Positions 1 to 12,350 are shown, counted from the first letter of the stretch. The stretch: DNA of 64,000 nt from Cerrena zonata (GCA_038087015.1 JASBNA010000008.1:1079360-1143359); one strand, 5' to 3'. A program made the numbers and translations. Notes: generated by a model not told the origin, from the sequence alone.

Positions 1-985
1 ATCTACATGAAGAATGCAATATCATCCATACGGGTGGGTAAATTTCTCGTGAAATCTGTGCGGGTAGCTGGCTCATTGTTTTGGTAGACCTCAAGCCTGA
101 TAATATCTTGATGGTTGCTCCGAATGGCCAGCAATTCTTCAAGGACCTACATAATCCTTCTAAGAGCTCTGTTGCTACTGATCCTCTAGGAAACACTGTA
201 ACTCGTGTATCCAGCGAACCTCTGTACTACCCATTGCCCGGTTCCGTCGCTCAGGAAGATGATATTTGGCTCCAACTTAAAGTAAAAATCGCCGATGTAG
301 GCACTGGTATGTATATTCATGTCTATCAATGTGAACTGCCACTTGACAACTGAGATTTCCAGCATGCTGGGCCGATAAGGCATCACAGCACTACACTGAC
401 CGTATCCAGAGTCCTGCCTTGCGTGCGCCCGAGGTCGCAATTGGCGCAGGATGGGGCAAACCTGCCGATATCTGGAGTTTGGGATGCACGGTAATCTTCC
501 TCCCTCTGTTCTCTGTCCACTATTCCTGATATTCTGATATTGACAGATTTACGAGCTATACATGACCAACTCTCTATTGCCCCCTGGTTGTGCCGCCGGC
601 CAAATTCCTCATTATCACAGTATATTCTTCGGGCAGTATCCTGAGGCCCTTATTGAACGTGGCAAGCATAGCGATATCTGGTTCAATCCCGATGGTCAGA
701 ATAGTCTTCGACCCATACGATGCTTTCTTCTAACCCATTCTTGTATTGCTAGGATCACCGAAAAATACATTTTCCAGTCAACCCTTTGACACGGAAATCC
801 GTAGGAGGAATGCGCCCGACGCAGATGTGTTTATAGATTTCCTCCGTCTTGCGTTTACATTGGATCCGGATCAGCGTGCGACGTGCCGGGACTTGCTTGC
901 GCATCCTTGGCTGAACCCGTATGTGTTTCTATCTTCATATTATGTAGAATTATGTGGACTTGGACCTGACGAGGAGCGATTATAG
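1..985 (+). CDS. SRPK-like serine/threonine protein kinase, C-terminal part (5' end outside window)
   Basis: Joining exons 1-33, 88-306, 363-490, 547-694 and 753-985 gives one frame with GT-AG introns. It starts inside the catalytic loop (IIHTDLKPDNI). HTD in place of HRD is characteristic of SR-protein kinases, as is the long insert before the activation segment, here IADVGTACW where SRPKs usually have IADLGNACW. ALRAPEV (the APE motif), ADIWSLGCTIYEL and a closing LAHPWL motif follow. SRPKs phosphorylate Arg-Ser dipeptides of splicing factors, but fungi carry many divergent SRPK-like paralogs, so the substrate is unknown. The N-lobe is missing because of the window edge. A possible last intron (about 918-950) would change only the final residues. 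Confidence 0.85.
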
Positions 986-1554
986 TGATAATTGGAACTC
1001 CTTCCATCGGCGGAATACTTGAGGCTAACCACTTTATACTAATCGAATGGGCCACTATCAGTGAGACGAATTGTTGGCCCATCGTAGTTTTTTGACAGGA
1101 GAAATGATTCATTTAATGCTCACATTTATAATCCACACCACTCTGTCCTAATAGCTGTTACGACTTGTCACCCCTACTCATCTCTCTCCATTAGAGGTTT
1201 TACAACCAGGTTGTGGAACTGTATAACCTTAGATTATAGTTTAGGAGAATGTCTATTTCCTCCTTCTCAGGTTGTGAGAATAATAACACCACTCTAAATT
1301 ATTTATTGACGAGATGAGAGGGTGAAAGCATAATTCAGAAAGGAAATGCGTACATGGAAATGGATTAAGTCATGAGGGAAGGATCGTTGACGAAGATGTT
1401 TACAACTTCCGCCTAACACCAGTTGTATGGTGTTCTGGAATTTCAGTAATAGAAGTCTATATCTCTGACTACCACTAATGTAATAATAAGGTACGGGAGG
1501 GGGGAGATGGGTTTCATACACGACACGGCGTGCTGAGAAGAGTCAAATTATATT
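986..1554. other. Intergenic region between convergent genes
   Basis: This separates the ends of the kinase (+) and the LRR-like gene (-). No codon-biased frame with splice sites was seen; the short open frames here look like chance. Confidence 0.6.
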
Positions 1555-3087
1555 TCATTCTAAGGTGCAGGCTAGAATTATTCCAACTCTTAGTACATAT
1601 CGATCAAAAATAGGGCAAACTAAACTTACCTCGTTGATCGTATGAAGCTTATTCTGCTCTCTAAGGTGAACCATCGTATCCGCAAAGAACGATGAGAAAA
1701 TGTCCTTGAAGAAATCTTTCTTGGGATCAATCGAAATCGACGTGTCGTGGAATTGACACAATTGCATCGGATGTGTTACAGACGTCTGCTGAGTTCCATG
1801 TGCACATTCGAATTGCACCAATTTGCGTCGAAGTCCCGTCGTGTCATCAGTCATATCGTCTTCGGAATCGAATTCCGTAGCTTGATTGTCGTTGGAATCC
1901 TGGAAGGCCTCACTGTTGAATCCCTCGCCACAGTTGTCTTCGAATCGGATGGTGACGAGTTCTAGGTCCGGGAATTCGGACTCAAGTTTTTGGTCGATCA
2001 GTTTCCAGTGTTCGCGAGTACCGACCAGGGCTCTTATCAGTTTCTCTTTTGTTTCTTCTCCGCGCATGTCAAAGGATAGCTCGATTTCGATGAGATTGTC
2101 GTATACTGGGAGAAGGGAGATGATTGTGAGAGCGGTGCAGATCTCGGTGACCATAACAGCTGGAGCGGCGTTATCGGTTCTGGTGATCCTGAGAAAGATC
2201 CTTTCGAGCTGTCCGGTACATGCATGGGCTAGACTAGCCATCATGTCGTGGGAGGCTAGTTGAAGGAAACACGAGAATGAGATGCGGGGGATCGTGAAGA
2301 TGTGAAAAATATACGTACGCTCCAAACGATTTAGCTCGTTGTCTAACGTGCCCGAGAGGTTGAAGATTAGATTTTTGATGTTTCCATGCCTTAGCAGAGG
2401 TATAATGTATGGTACGTCGTTGAAATCCCATATTTGTTTCGCGCAAAGGTTTTCGAGCAATTGGGGGACGAAAAGATGATCGAGGAGGCCAAGAAGGGGG
2501 GCGAGCACGGGCTCGGATGAGTCAGTAGAGATGTCGAATGACGATACACGAATGGTGTGATTGCGAGGTAGGATGGTGGGCAACCGCTGCAAGGCCTCAT
2601 CGTAGTCCTCTTCCCATATTCCCCCGCAACCAAAGATTTCTAGATGATTAATCTCCTCGAAGAGCGAAAAGAGAGTTGCGAATGCGACGATCAAATCCGC
2701 CGAACTCTTCCATTTCGTGACGCGAGTAGGGGTGGTCGGGGCGGAAAGAGATTCTAACGTCAAGTGCTTCAAGCGATAGCGAGAAGAGCTCGAAGTCACT
2801 TTGAGGAGATCATTCACACTAACGGCGGCAAAATCGATTGCGCAGATTTGCAAGTCCGTGAGGTTGGGGAGGACGGAGAAGAGCAAAGGGATCTCTTTTG
2901 GATGAAAGAAGGGTCGACCGGGTGGTCCTTCCTGAGCGGGACGAATAACAAGTTCCGTGATTAGTTTTCGGTTCTCGAGTGGCGTTTGTGTTAGAGAACT
3001 GGCGACGCCTAACAAACCGTATCGTGGGCCAGCGTAAGCACAGAGCTTTGAAACAGAAGTAGGGGCTGGGGGATTATTATGAGGCAT
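1555..3087 (-). CDS. Hypothetical leucine-rich protein, F-box/LRR style without a visible F-box
   Basis: This is a long open frame of about 510 codons starting at an ATG on the minus strand (MPHNNPPAP). Leucines recur with LRR-like spacing (LPNLTDLQI, LKHLTLESL, INHLEIFGC, LERIFLRI, LIEIELSF), as in the large Agaricomycete families of F-box/LRR proteins, but the N-terminus has no F-box signature. An acidic segment (EFDSEDDMTDD) lies near the C-terminus. A GAG-GTAAGT donor near 1629-1634 suggests a last intron, so the terminal residues, running to the stop near 1555, may be wrong. Function is unknown; a role in substrate recognition for ubiquitination is only a guess from the fold pattern. Confidence 0.7.
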   Translation of the reverse strand: MPHNNPPAPTSVSKLCAYAGPRYGLLGVASSLTQTPLENRKLITELVIRPAQEGPPGRPFFHPKEIPLLFSVLPNLTDLQICAIDFAAVSVNDLLKVTSSSSRYRLKHLTLESLSAPTTPTRVTKWKSSADLIVAFATLFSLFEEINHLEIFGCGGIWEEDYDEALQRLPTILPRNHTIRVSSFDISTDSSEPVLAPLLGLLDHLFVPQLLENLCAKQIWDFNDVPYIIPLLRHGNIKNLIFNLSGTLDNELNRLERTYIFHIFTIPRISFSCFLQLASHDMMASLAHACTGQLERIFLRITRTDNAAPAVMVTEICTALTIISLLPVYDNLIEIELSFDMRGEETKEKLIRALVGTREHWKLIDQKLESEFPDLELVTIRFEDNCGEGFNSEAFQDSNDNQATEFDSEDDMTDDTTGLRRKLVQFECAHGTQQTSVTHPMQLCQFHDTSISIDPKKDFFKDIFSSFFADTMVHLREQNKLHTINEVSLVCPIFDRYVLRVGIILACTLE

Positions 3088-3972
3088 GTTATATTACTAG
3101 AGTAAAAGATGATGAGTTGATGGTGTCGCCTAAGTGAGAAGAGTATCGATGTATTGTGGGTTTGGTCAGGGACTACCACAGTCCTTTTAACGAATATCTG
3201 ATTCTAGATACGAACAATGGAGTTTGCTTGCTTTGAGTCCCAGGGTCTTGCTTTGTGACGAGAATAGATGCCCTTTAGTTCCGCAATGGTGTAGAAGACA
3301 AAGGCATATGTGGGTCGCGAGACGCACATCGTTATACTTTCTTTTCGATGAGCCACTCAATATCTAGGTGAGAGAGCGTTCAGTGGGAGGGGTAGATGTG
3401 ACCGTTTATCCGTGCCTCTGGAGATATCGCAGTACTATCAGACGACGATTATTCAGGGATCACAAGCCTTTGTTTTTCGGGGTGTTGTACCCATGTACCA
3501 TCAATATGCAGGGACCATAGCCTGGAGATACCAAGCTCGGCATCGGTATCAGGTCAGAATAAAATGAAGCACCAACCAACACAGGGTACAAGTGGCTACA
3601 AGACCCTGGGGGTAGTACGTCGAACCTTGATAGAGTACCAGGTGATAAGCTTGCCCTAACTTGACGTTCTTGAATCCAAGTCGTCACCAATATGAGTCCA
3701 GCCAGCGACGATACGCCAGTATTGCTCCCTTGAGTAAGCACTAGTATATCTAAAATAGTTTAGTTAGACAATGGTGATGAAATCGTTTCAGTTGATGAGG
3801 TAGAAAGCAAAATGTTGACGATAATTGTATCAGCGCTTTACTGAAATCGGCAAGCGTGCACTAAGCGCCTGTGCCACACACGCGTTTGGCGAGGAAGAGG
3901 AGGTTGTCCTTGTCCTCGTCCTCCAAATTATTGATTCACCCTCTACTCGAGCATCAGCTAGCGTAGACAACA
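3088..3972. other. Divergent intergenic region upstream of the LRR-like gene and NDC1
   Basis: About 0.9 kb lies between two divergently transcribed genes and presumably holds both promoters. I recognised no defined element and no supported coding frame. Confidence 0.5.
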
Positions 3973-6386
3973 ATGTCTGCTCTGACTGCCTCTGCTCTCA
4001 GACCCTCTCCGAACACGCCCATACGCGCAACAACATCGAATCTCTCTCTCCGAGCTGCTCCTCCCGTCCCTCCTGCAAATCAAAACTATGAACCTCTCGT
4101 CAAGGGATTGTTGCAAAAACGTCTAATCTCGCATCTCTTTCCGTACTCTGCTGCTTTCACTTGGGCGACATGTGTAACCTCTTCAGTATGCATGCAAGGT
4201 GGTGTGGCGCAATTAGGTCTCGTCGGTACCCTCGTACAACCCCTACGGCCGAGTACACTAGCGTTGACTGCGCTGACATGGGGTTTAAGTGCTGTACCCG
4301 TGGTTGTGGTGAGGAAACGATACTCCTCAGGTGAGCATCGTCGATCATTCGATGAACTTGTCCTAATAATAGTTTATAGCAACACCAACCGCGGCAACTT
4401 CACCTTCACAAATATTCCATACCGCGTGGAGCAAGACGAGCACATTCCATTCTCTCGTCACATATACATGTTCCTCTCTAGCACTCCTGCTCCTACGTCT
4501 TATATCGTCGTATGCATACGAGAGTGATCCTCGGTTATCACTTTTCGTCAAGTCCAAGTACGCCGATCGAATGCGTTCACTTTATTGATGCTTATAACAT
4601 TCATTTTATTGTTCTCTAGGAAACATCCACATTATCTCAATGGACGCTTGATCTACCTGCTATCATCGCAACTCTTCGTAGCCTTCGTCTACCTCTTACG
4701 AAATGTTCTCCTCGATCGTTTCGCTATCAAATGGGCATCGGTATGTGTCCGTGGCCATTTCATAGACTTTGATTTAACCCACTAGCTCCGACATGAAGTT
4801 TAAACAGGTTTCTGAAACTCAAAACTTCCGTCTGGCGCGATTAATCGCCATCAGCGTAACTCTCCTCCTCCTTGCATCACTCAATACCACTATCCATCTA
4901 GTTCTTTTCGGACTCACGCGGTCAATTGCCCTCCCTGTCATATACCAACTTCCTATCGTCCCGAAACTGCTGAGGCCATTCACGGCTCATTTCCTCCGGG
5001 GTCCATATTTCTTTACGCTTCTAGGGAGAAATATCGGTTTGGTTTGGACCGCGTTTTGTCTAGGGTTGAAGACGATTGCGATTTGGGAATTTGCAGAGGA
5101 GATGTTCGATCATGTTGTTGCAGAGGTGAGGCCATTTCGCTACGTGATTTTTGAAAATTAATTATAATGATTTTAGCCTGTCACTGTAACTTCGACAACC
5201 GCCGATCCTGCTCTGAGCATCATCTCGGGCACCACATCAACGGATCCGTACTTTAAACATCTTGCGTATGATGAACTAGCGCAACTTGCCAAAGACGATT
5301 CTGCTGCTGCCACTGCTAAACGCTCAGCTTTGTTCGCGGATCAAAAATATAACCCTAGTATGTGGAATACACTGTCGAGGGAAGCATTGGTCACTCTCGG
5401 AAAGGATTATCAGCTACTTCTGAGAAGAGGTCAACCTGAAGCCCCCGCTGCCGCTCCGGCACCTCCAGCTAAACCATCCGCATTGCCGTCTTCGATAAAA
5501 CAGACCCCTCTACTTCGACAATCTGTACTCAAACCATCTTCTCAGTCGCCGATTAGGTCTGCGATAGACACGCTGGCTTCGGATGGGACACTCGGTGCCG
5601 CTGCGGGTGAAGCTGTGCCGGAACTCTTCAGGTCGGTTCTACATGCGCCACCTCCGGCAGAAAGTGAGATGATCAAGAGGAGCGAGGAGGAGATTGCGAA
5701 GATTGTGACGAATGTGACGGTGGAGACCAAGGCGTGGAAGATGAAGGTGGTTGAGGCGGTTGAGAGGAATTTGGCTCCGAAGGTGGTTTGTGAGGTTAGG
5801 GAGAGGGTGGGGGTTTGGTGGACTAGGGAGAGGGTGAATAAGGTTGTGGAGGGGTCTGTGCCGAATAGGAGGTTGGATGCGTTGGTTGTTGAATGTAGGT
5901 TTTTTGTTTTCCGTAATTGCGATCGGTTGGCTGATTGTGATTTTTGGGGGTTTTTTTTAGCGTTGTCTCATCTAGTTTGTTATTCGTTGACGGAAGATAA
6001 ATATGGGATCGTCCAGCGCGATATCCCACGTATACTCGAAGCGATGATCTCTTTCCTCACCGCGCTCGAACAATACCAATCCGAACTGCAGACTACATAC
6101 CCCACGCCTACCTCTGACGAACTAGCAGCTCTGCATCCGAAACAGAGGACAGAGAAAGAGGAGGTGATGGTCGAGTTGGCGAGATCGAGTGATGTGTTGA
6201 ATGAAGTCCACGGATGTGAGTTTTGTTATGTTTCTGTTTGATGTTGATGTGGGATTGATGGTTGGGATTCTAGCGTTGAAGGATGGGTTGGTGAGGATCG
6301 TGCAGACGTTTGGGGAGAGGTTGGAGGCGTTCAAGTTTCCTCCGAGGATAGCGAAGAGGTTGCAGGAGTATGTAGATTATACGTGA
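3973..6386 (+). CDS. NDC1: Nucleoporin NDC1 (nuclear pore / spindle pole body membrane protein)
   Basis: Seven exons (3973-4330, 4380-4557, 4620-4740, 4808-5125, 5177-5894, 5961-6215, 6274-6386) join in frame to 686 aa, a usual Ndc1 length. The N-terminal third has several hydrophobic membrane segments (around LALTALTWGL, LALLLLRLI, LFVAFVYLL, LIAISVTLLLLASL, IGLVWTAFCL). The soluble part contains the conserved Ndc1 block YNPSMWNTLSREALVTLGKDY followed by LLLRRG, then a Pro/Ala-rich linker and a C-terminal helical region. Ndc1 anchors the nuclear pore complex and, in fungi, the spindle pole body in the nuclear envelope. The ATG at 3973 begins the only frame that stays open into the membrane segments. 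No damage was seen. Confidence 0.88.
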
Positions 6387-6724
6387 ACTTATGTAGGTTC
6401 GGTGGTATGAGAATCTTTGCATTATATTGAACAGTTTTACGTGTTCGAGTTTGACATATCGCGGATTGGGAAGCGTTGACGATGACCAAGTCGCGGTGAT
6501 AGATCAAGGAAGTGCGCTGATGACTCTGGAACGGACTGGCACTATTCAACGGTTTCAGCATGATCACCGAACATTCAGAGTTTACAAAATATATTGTGAT
6601 TGGATATATTGAAGGTCAATAAGTTTCAAGTCGAGATAGGGTGTGGATACAGTGATTATGATTAACGTATGGGAGGTGAAATTAGACATGTTCAGATATT
6701 CCAGTCTATCGTGATACACATGAT
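6387..6724. terminator. Shared 3' region of convergent NDC1 and the small minus-strand gene
   Basis: About 340 bp separate two convergent stop codons. It presumably holds both 3' UTRs and polyadenylation sites. No gene was seen. Confidence 0.4.
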
Positions 6725-7181
6725 TTAGAGACAACCTGATCCGCAACAACACCCACCAGACTGGGACTTGGAGGTGGTATCATCGCTTGATTTAGAGACT
6801 TCGACTGGCGGTGGACTCAAATCCAGTTCGAGACGATCTTCACTTATTTGCGTATAGCCCTCTGGATGCTCTTTGGTGCCGAATTGGACGTTGTAGTCTA
6901 ATGTCCTATTTCGCTAAAGAGGGATATAGATATTTGGAACGTTAGTAGCCTAGTGAGAGGGCCTTGGGATAGAGATGACTTACGATGTTTTGTTTGACGA
7001 GGGCTCCTTGGACGAGCCCGGCTCGCTTTTTGCCGGACTTTGTGGTGATTATGACGCGTGTGTGTCTCTGGGTGGGGTTGGGGATGCTGGTTAGTATATG
7101 GGATATGAGGGGTTCGTTGGAGGGACTGACTTTGTATAAGGGTACTGGGTATTCGTGCGAGGGAATATAATTGAGGGCCAT
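6725..7181 (-). CDS. Small conserved-looking protein with Cys-rich C-terminal tail (128 aa)
   Basis: Two exons (7181-6984 and 6913-6725) joined by a GTAAGT...TTTAG intron give 128 aa starting MALNYIPSHEYPV. The N-terminal half is compact and mixed alpha/beta in character (VIITTKSGKKRAGLVQGALV). The second exon ends in a Ser/Lys-rich linker and the tail GGCCCGSGCL. Such cysteine clusters at a C-terminus suit palmitoylation or metal binding; the last four residues (SGCL) are not a CaaX box. I do not recognise the family. It is convergent with NDC1. Confidence 0.6.
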
Positions 7182-8657
7182 CACAATGATATAGTTGGTA
7201 GTTGGTAGTTTGTACTGGGAGTACTCGAGTTGAGAGAGAGAGGAGAGGTGGGTGAGCAAGGAGACGAGGGAGCTCCTATATATATTGGAGAGAGAGGCAG
7301 AAAGGGGCTTTCAAGATAATACGAAATGACATACAAGACGATGACTTACGGCACCAGTGAATAAAACCTTAAACTGCAGGGGATATTGATGACAAATCGG
7401 AACTCAGTGGAATGCAGGTCAAAGGCAAAGGTCAAACCGTAATGGACGATCTTCAAATTGTGAATGGAGCGGTGTATATCTGTGTTGAGTTACTGATCAG
7501 TAGGTGGTGTTGTCAATGAGACAAATGTACACACTATTGTCGTCTCCCCGAAAGTGTTGGAGCAGTATCCCTCTAATGTGGCTGGTAACTACTAGGAAAG
7601 TATGAAGTTCAAGCTAGGAACAAAACATGCCTCGATGACGTGTCTTGAGCGTTTGGTCTTAGTATGCAAGACGTCGAGACCACACCATGGGCCGTGCATG
7701 ATCAGAGTTGAACCTTGAACGTTGGATTCCAATTATCGCAGGAACATAACGAACGGACCAAGTTACAACTCAAAGTTTGTCGCGCACCGGATGACTCGGC
7801 ATCAAGCCAAAATACGGAACTGATACATGACTGTCACGGTGGAAGTTGCCAAGCCATATTGTAAGTTTGAGTTTGCGCCTCATAAAATTTGATTTTGGGA
7901 ACATAACGGCGATCAGCGCTTCAGGTACACTGTGACGCTGCACGCAGCCTCAGAGTGTTGAAGTTTGTTGGGATTGATCGGCCCCGATGGTGGGCGCGAG
8001 TGTTGGGAATGGAGGACCTACGAGGGCTGTGGAGGTAGAGGCGTGTGTAGTATACGTACGGTGACCTAGTACCTGACGGTACCCCTGAATGTAACCGTGG
8101 ATCTTGGGCTCCGGCGGCATCCTAGGTGGTCAAGACGACCTTAGATCCTGTGTGTGATTGTCTTTAAGAAATGAAACACGGACACTTTGCCTCAAGTCCG
8201 AATCAGGCAAGTGGTGGAAGGACTTGGAAGGTTTCCGGGATCTTCGGGATCTTGCTATAGTGGGATATTGGTGGTCGTATTTGGAAAGGCTGTTGCCTGT
8301 TCCTGTTGGGGGAGGGAGATCGGGATCTGGATTAGGGCGATAAGATAAGATAAATTGGGCTTGGCAGTGACCGTTTGGGTTCTCAATCGTGGTGTGAAGA
8401 ACATGTAGGTCTCGGTGGACTCTGTAGTCGATTGTGGGTCGAATTACGAAGTAAAAGCGGATGTGAGGAGAGACGAGAGATCTATAATGTTATGTGTAAC
8501 TACAAACAAAATCCATCTAATGCACATATATGTAAAGTTTATATTTCTTTCCCGATCTAATACAATTTTTTCTTCGTCTCTTCTCCGTTTGACACTTCTA
8601 GTCACGAATGCATACCCTACTTAAGATCCAAATTCTAGATAATTAGAGTTTAGAAAG
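7182..8657. other. Intergenic region, no gene seen
   Basis: About 1.5 kb lies between two minus-strand genes. Only short frames without convincing splice structure are present. It contains the promoter of the small Cys-tail gene and the 3' UTR of the peroxiredoxin. Confidence 0.5.
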
Positions 8658-9544
8658 TCAGAGGGCGGCGAGGACGGCGTCGGCGCCGGAGACGGTGACG
8701 GCCTTTTCCTTCTCGAGCTGTGAGGAGTGGGTACGTCAGTTTGCGGTGTTGAGGTGAGGGATAGAGTAAAGATGGAGCGAAAAATATAGAGAGATGGGAA
8801 ACGGAGGTGGGTTGGCAATAGTAGAAGAGTAGAAACGGGAAGGAAAGGATGGAAAAAGTACATACACCGAGGTAAGTGATCTTGAGGTCGTCGATGATGA
8901 GAGCGAAACGGGCGGTACGTGTTCCCAAGCCGATACCAGCGCCAGAGAGGTCGACGGTGAGGCCGAGTTGCTTGGACCAGTTGGTGTCGGGGTCAGAAAG
9001 AGCAACGATCTTAAGGGAGAGTAAGCAAAAAGCAATTAAAGAGAGTAAGCAAAAGCAAGAAAACAAGAAGAGACTGCAGACGTACCTTGTCCTTGAGACC
9101 GAAAGCCTTTGCCCAACCGCTCATGACGAAAGGATCGTTGGCGGCGATGACGGCAATGAGGTCAACACCCTTGCCCTTGAACTCGTCGAATTTCTCGAGG
9201 TAAGGGGGGAGGTGGTTAACGTGACATGTGGGCTAGAAGATGGATTGTGAGATTGGAGTGGAGCGTGGATATATGCGGATTGAAGCTTACGGTGAAAGCT
9301 CCAGGGACGGAAAAGAGGACAATCTTCTTGCCCTTCCACTCGTCAGTAGAGTACTTGACGGCTAGAAGAAGACGGAAGCAATCCAAGATTAGTACCGATC
9401 GAGGACGATCGAGGAGGTTGGGAGCAACGAGGCTGGGGATTACGTACGGATACCGCAAGCGGTGAGGCTGTCGGTTTCGGGGGTGTATGGGACGTATGAG
9501 AAGGTGCCCGAGGGGATGACGTCTCCGACTTTGACTGTGGCCAT
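8658..9544 (-). CDS. Peroxiredoxin, Prx5/AHP1 type (redoxin family)
   Basis: Five exons on the minus strand (9544-9448, 9361-9291, 9232-9086, 9009-8866, 8717-8658) join in frame to 172 aa, the usual size of Prx5-type enzymes. The active-site motif PGAFTPTCH is formed across an intron and contains the peroxidatic Cys; VGDVIPSGTF, FDEFKGKGVDLIAVIAAND and ARFALIIDDLKITYLG are further family blocks. Enzymes of this class reduce hydrogen peroxide and alkyl hydroperoxides with thiol donors, in cytosol, mitochondria or peroxisomes. The C-terminus is AAL, so a peroxisomal SKL-type signal is absent or weak. The start ATG follows a CT-rich leader. Confidence 0.92.
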
Positions 9545-10039
9545 TGTAAAGGAATTTGTTTGGTGGTGGTGAGACGGATGGGGGAGTGGAATGAGAAAAG
9601 GAAGAGGGAGAGGGATGAGGATTAGTTATATGTGAGTGGGTATCACATGACGGATGTTGTGATTACTTACCAATGGGAGTCGGGTGTGATGGAGTCTTAT
9701 CAATGAGGGTATGGATGAAGTGATTGGGACTGATTCTGAGAGCATGATTGCATGATTCGAGTGGGAGAGGGAGGGGATTGGAAAATTCCCATCTGACGAG
9801 GACCGCTCTAACCACGAGTGTGAGGGGAGGGCAACGTGGATGGTGCGCGTGGAAAGAGAAAGCAATCAGCTTGGTATGATGCCATAGAAAACGGAAAACA
9901 TAATGCGTGCACGTGCAAAGTCCGAACCCTTCGGAATGGAGTACGGGAAATGGCCGAAAGTCAAATTGGACGCAGGGGAGTGATATCGTTACTTGGGTCT
10001 GCTCTTCATCGAACATCCGATTACACCCTAGCTCTGGCC
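9545..10039. promoter_or_regulatory. Divergent promoter region of the peroxiredoxin gene and F-box copy 1
   Basis: This covers the upstream region of the peroxiredoxin gene (-) and of F-box copy 1 (+). The part from about 9953 is shared with the 5' flank of F-box copy 2. No defined binding sites were identified. Confidence 0.4.
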
Positions 10040-12010
10040 ATGTCCCTCAGCTCCCACTGCTCTCCTACACAGACCTCCCACTCGTCCCGACCTCCGTCTC
10101 CTTCACCCTCGCTCCAGTTCCTGCTCGACATCGCAGACTACGCTTGCCCTCCCTCGCCTCCTCCAAATACCCGCTTCGCCTTCGATCATGGCAAGCTCTC
10201 TTCCCTGCCATCCAAGGATGCCCGTACCTGGTTCCTCGACGAAATCTCCCAGGCACAGTCCTACATCCTCTCTCTCCGTGCACACGCCAACTCGCTCGCA
10301 GAGATCCACAGGCTGCCGAATGATCTCCTCTCTGACATCTTCAATCTCGTCGTAGAGGACGATCATCAGTCCGATCGTCAGCTCTATATGAACCTCCGTC
10401 TGTCCTCTGTCTGTCAGAGATGGCGGACGGTCGCTTTGGACAGCCAGTTGCTTTGGACTGTGGTCGATCTCAGTCATTTGCAGCGTGCGGCCGCTTTCCT
10501 CCAGAGGTCCGGCACTGCTGCTGTCGATGCTTATTTGGACAATGGCTTCTATGGCCAGGGGGGCGGCGATCCCTCTAATGTTGATGGCTTTAGTCTGTGG
10601 GCCACCTCTTCCCCTCATGCGAGCCACATTTCTGCGCTCTATATCGAGGTCCCGTACAATCACATGCAAGAGTTGCTGGACTCGCTCGACTGTACGTTTA
10701 CCAACCTCCTCAACTTACGTCTTCTTTGTCCCATAGAGAAAGCAGAACCGAGAGACGGTATTCAAACGATTATTTACAATCCGTCGAGAGCACATGCGAT
10801 ACAGGAACTCGATCTCTACAAGGTCTGTGTTCCATGGTACTCGCCTGCGTACAACAACCTGCGCGACCTCGATTTGCGCTACCAGGTCTCGAATCCCTCC
10901 AATGCGCCGACTATGGATCTGTTTCTCAGCGTTCTCGAACGTTCGCCGGAACTCGAGTTTCTCCGACTTGCCTTTGCAGGTCCCATGCTCGATTCCTCCT
11001 ATACCAGCTATCCAGAGCCCCATCGGAGGGTGGAATTGACGAAGCTCAAATCAATCACACTTTATAACAATCCACTGGATATTGGACATCTGCTTGCACA
11101 TCTCGACTTTCCTGCTACCACCGGTATCAATCTCCATGCCATCCTCTCACCGTCCAACTCGATATGCGATCTCTTTCCTCGCGGTGGTCGTCTCCCTGTC
11201 TTTGCCGACATATCCCATATCCACCTCGGATACACGAAAACATACACCGAGTGTGCTTGGGAAGACCTCTCCCTCCATCTCGAAGCGACCTCGAGACAGT
11301 CGCCGCATTCGCGCATCAACGTTGATTTTAAATGGACCGGACGACGGGGGAAACGATGCGTGGGCAATAGGCATCCCGCAGTCTTTCCGCTCCCTTCCTA
11401 TCCTCTTTTCCCACTCGCCGATCACGCATATTGAGCTGACGTGCAGCTATCATGCGTTTGTGGCGGCGGATTGGCGGATGGTGCTTGGTTCGTTTAATGG
11501 GTTGACGTCGTTGACTGCTCAGCCGCTTTCTCCGGCGTATTATGTCCCTTCTGCGAATGTCGAGGATCTGTTGGAGGTGCTGACGCCTAGCCTGAATAGG
11601 GTGGCGGAACCGGAGGTCGTTTGCCCACAGCTCAGGAGGCTGAAACTCGGGAGTTTTACGATGGGGAATGCGTTTTGTGGGACGTTGATGGATTGTGTGA
11701 GTGCGAGGAAGAGTAGGGAGGTGGGGTTGTGTTGGTTGGGATTGGGACATTTTAATTGGGTCGGCGAGGACGAGTTTTGCATGCCGATGTTTGGGGAGAG
11801 CGTTGGGTGTTGGTGTGGGGAGGAAAAGACGTGCGGGGATCCGACGAGGGAGTGGGACCCGTGAAGTGCTTGATTGTCGGTCGCTTTTTCTTCATTTGTT
11901 GTGTACACACTCACAGTTTTTGTCTCATTTCCCCCTGTTGGATTACTCGGATTGGTTGCTTTGGATGTATTTTTGGTCTGTTGTTTGTATCAATAGGATT
12001 TTTGTTCGGG
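9953..12010 (+). repeat. Duplicated F-box segment, copy 1 (partner at about 30340-32440)
   Basis: This segment aligns almost base for base with 30340-32440. Homology begins at GCCGAAARTCAAATTGGA, runs through the whole F-box reading frame and fades in the 3' UTR after the shared TGTATTTTTGGTC. The same left-end motif also closes repeat units A1 (about 19768) and A2 (about 25283), so the duplication breakpoint coincides with the end of the A unit. Confidence 0.85.
10040..11864 (+). pseudogene. F-box protein, copy 1, frameshifted
   Basis: The ATG at 10040 opens a frame encoding an N-terminal F-box (IHRLPNDLLSDIFNLV ... SSVCQRWRTV, about residues 95-145) and a leucine-rich body (LRNLLNLRLL-like and LEFLRLAF segments). 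Compared with the copy at 30.4 kb, one extra G near 11339-11341 shifts the frame after the NVDFKWT segment. Translation would stop at about 11434, while the rest of the homologous protein continues in another frame to 11864 (CGDPTREWDP). F-box proteins link substrates to SCF ubiquitin ligases through Skp1. If the extra base is a sequencing error, this would be an intact gene of about 607 aa. Confidence 0.8.
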
Positions 12011-12350
12011 TGAGATAAGATTGGGCTGTCAGTGCGAGCCAGCGATTGTGCTGATTATTTGACGAGTCTCTCTCTTTCTTTCAATAGTAGGAACACGTGG
12101 GTTCCTTTCTTTTGGTAGAGAGGGCGCGGACGTAGGGATGGGTATTCTGGGCAAGCAAGACAGTCGGCTCTTCATTTTTGGTCCAAATGGTTGCAACGAA
12201 ATATATTTGTGTTTCTACAATATGCATTTGCTAGCTACTTTTCTGCTCCCGCGAAAATGCCGTCTCGAAAGACATCTTACCGAAATCACCTCTCGCGTCG
12301 AAAACGCACAACACGATGCCTTGCACAAAGGCAAAAAGGCTCGATATATA
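12011..12350. other. Intergenic region, no gene seen
   Basis: This runs between the F-box copy 1 3' UTR and the first hairpin repeat. Nothing recognisable. Confidence 0.4.

Noticed and set aside
9836..10039. Upstream extension of F-box copy 1 to an ATG at 9836
   Set aside because: That part lies mostly outside the duplicated segment and is absent in copy 2, so the ATG at 10040 is preferred.
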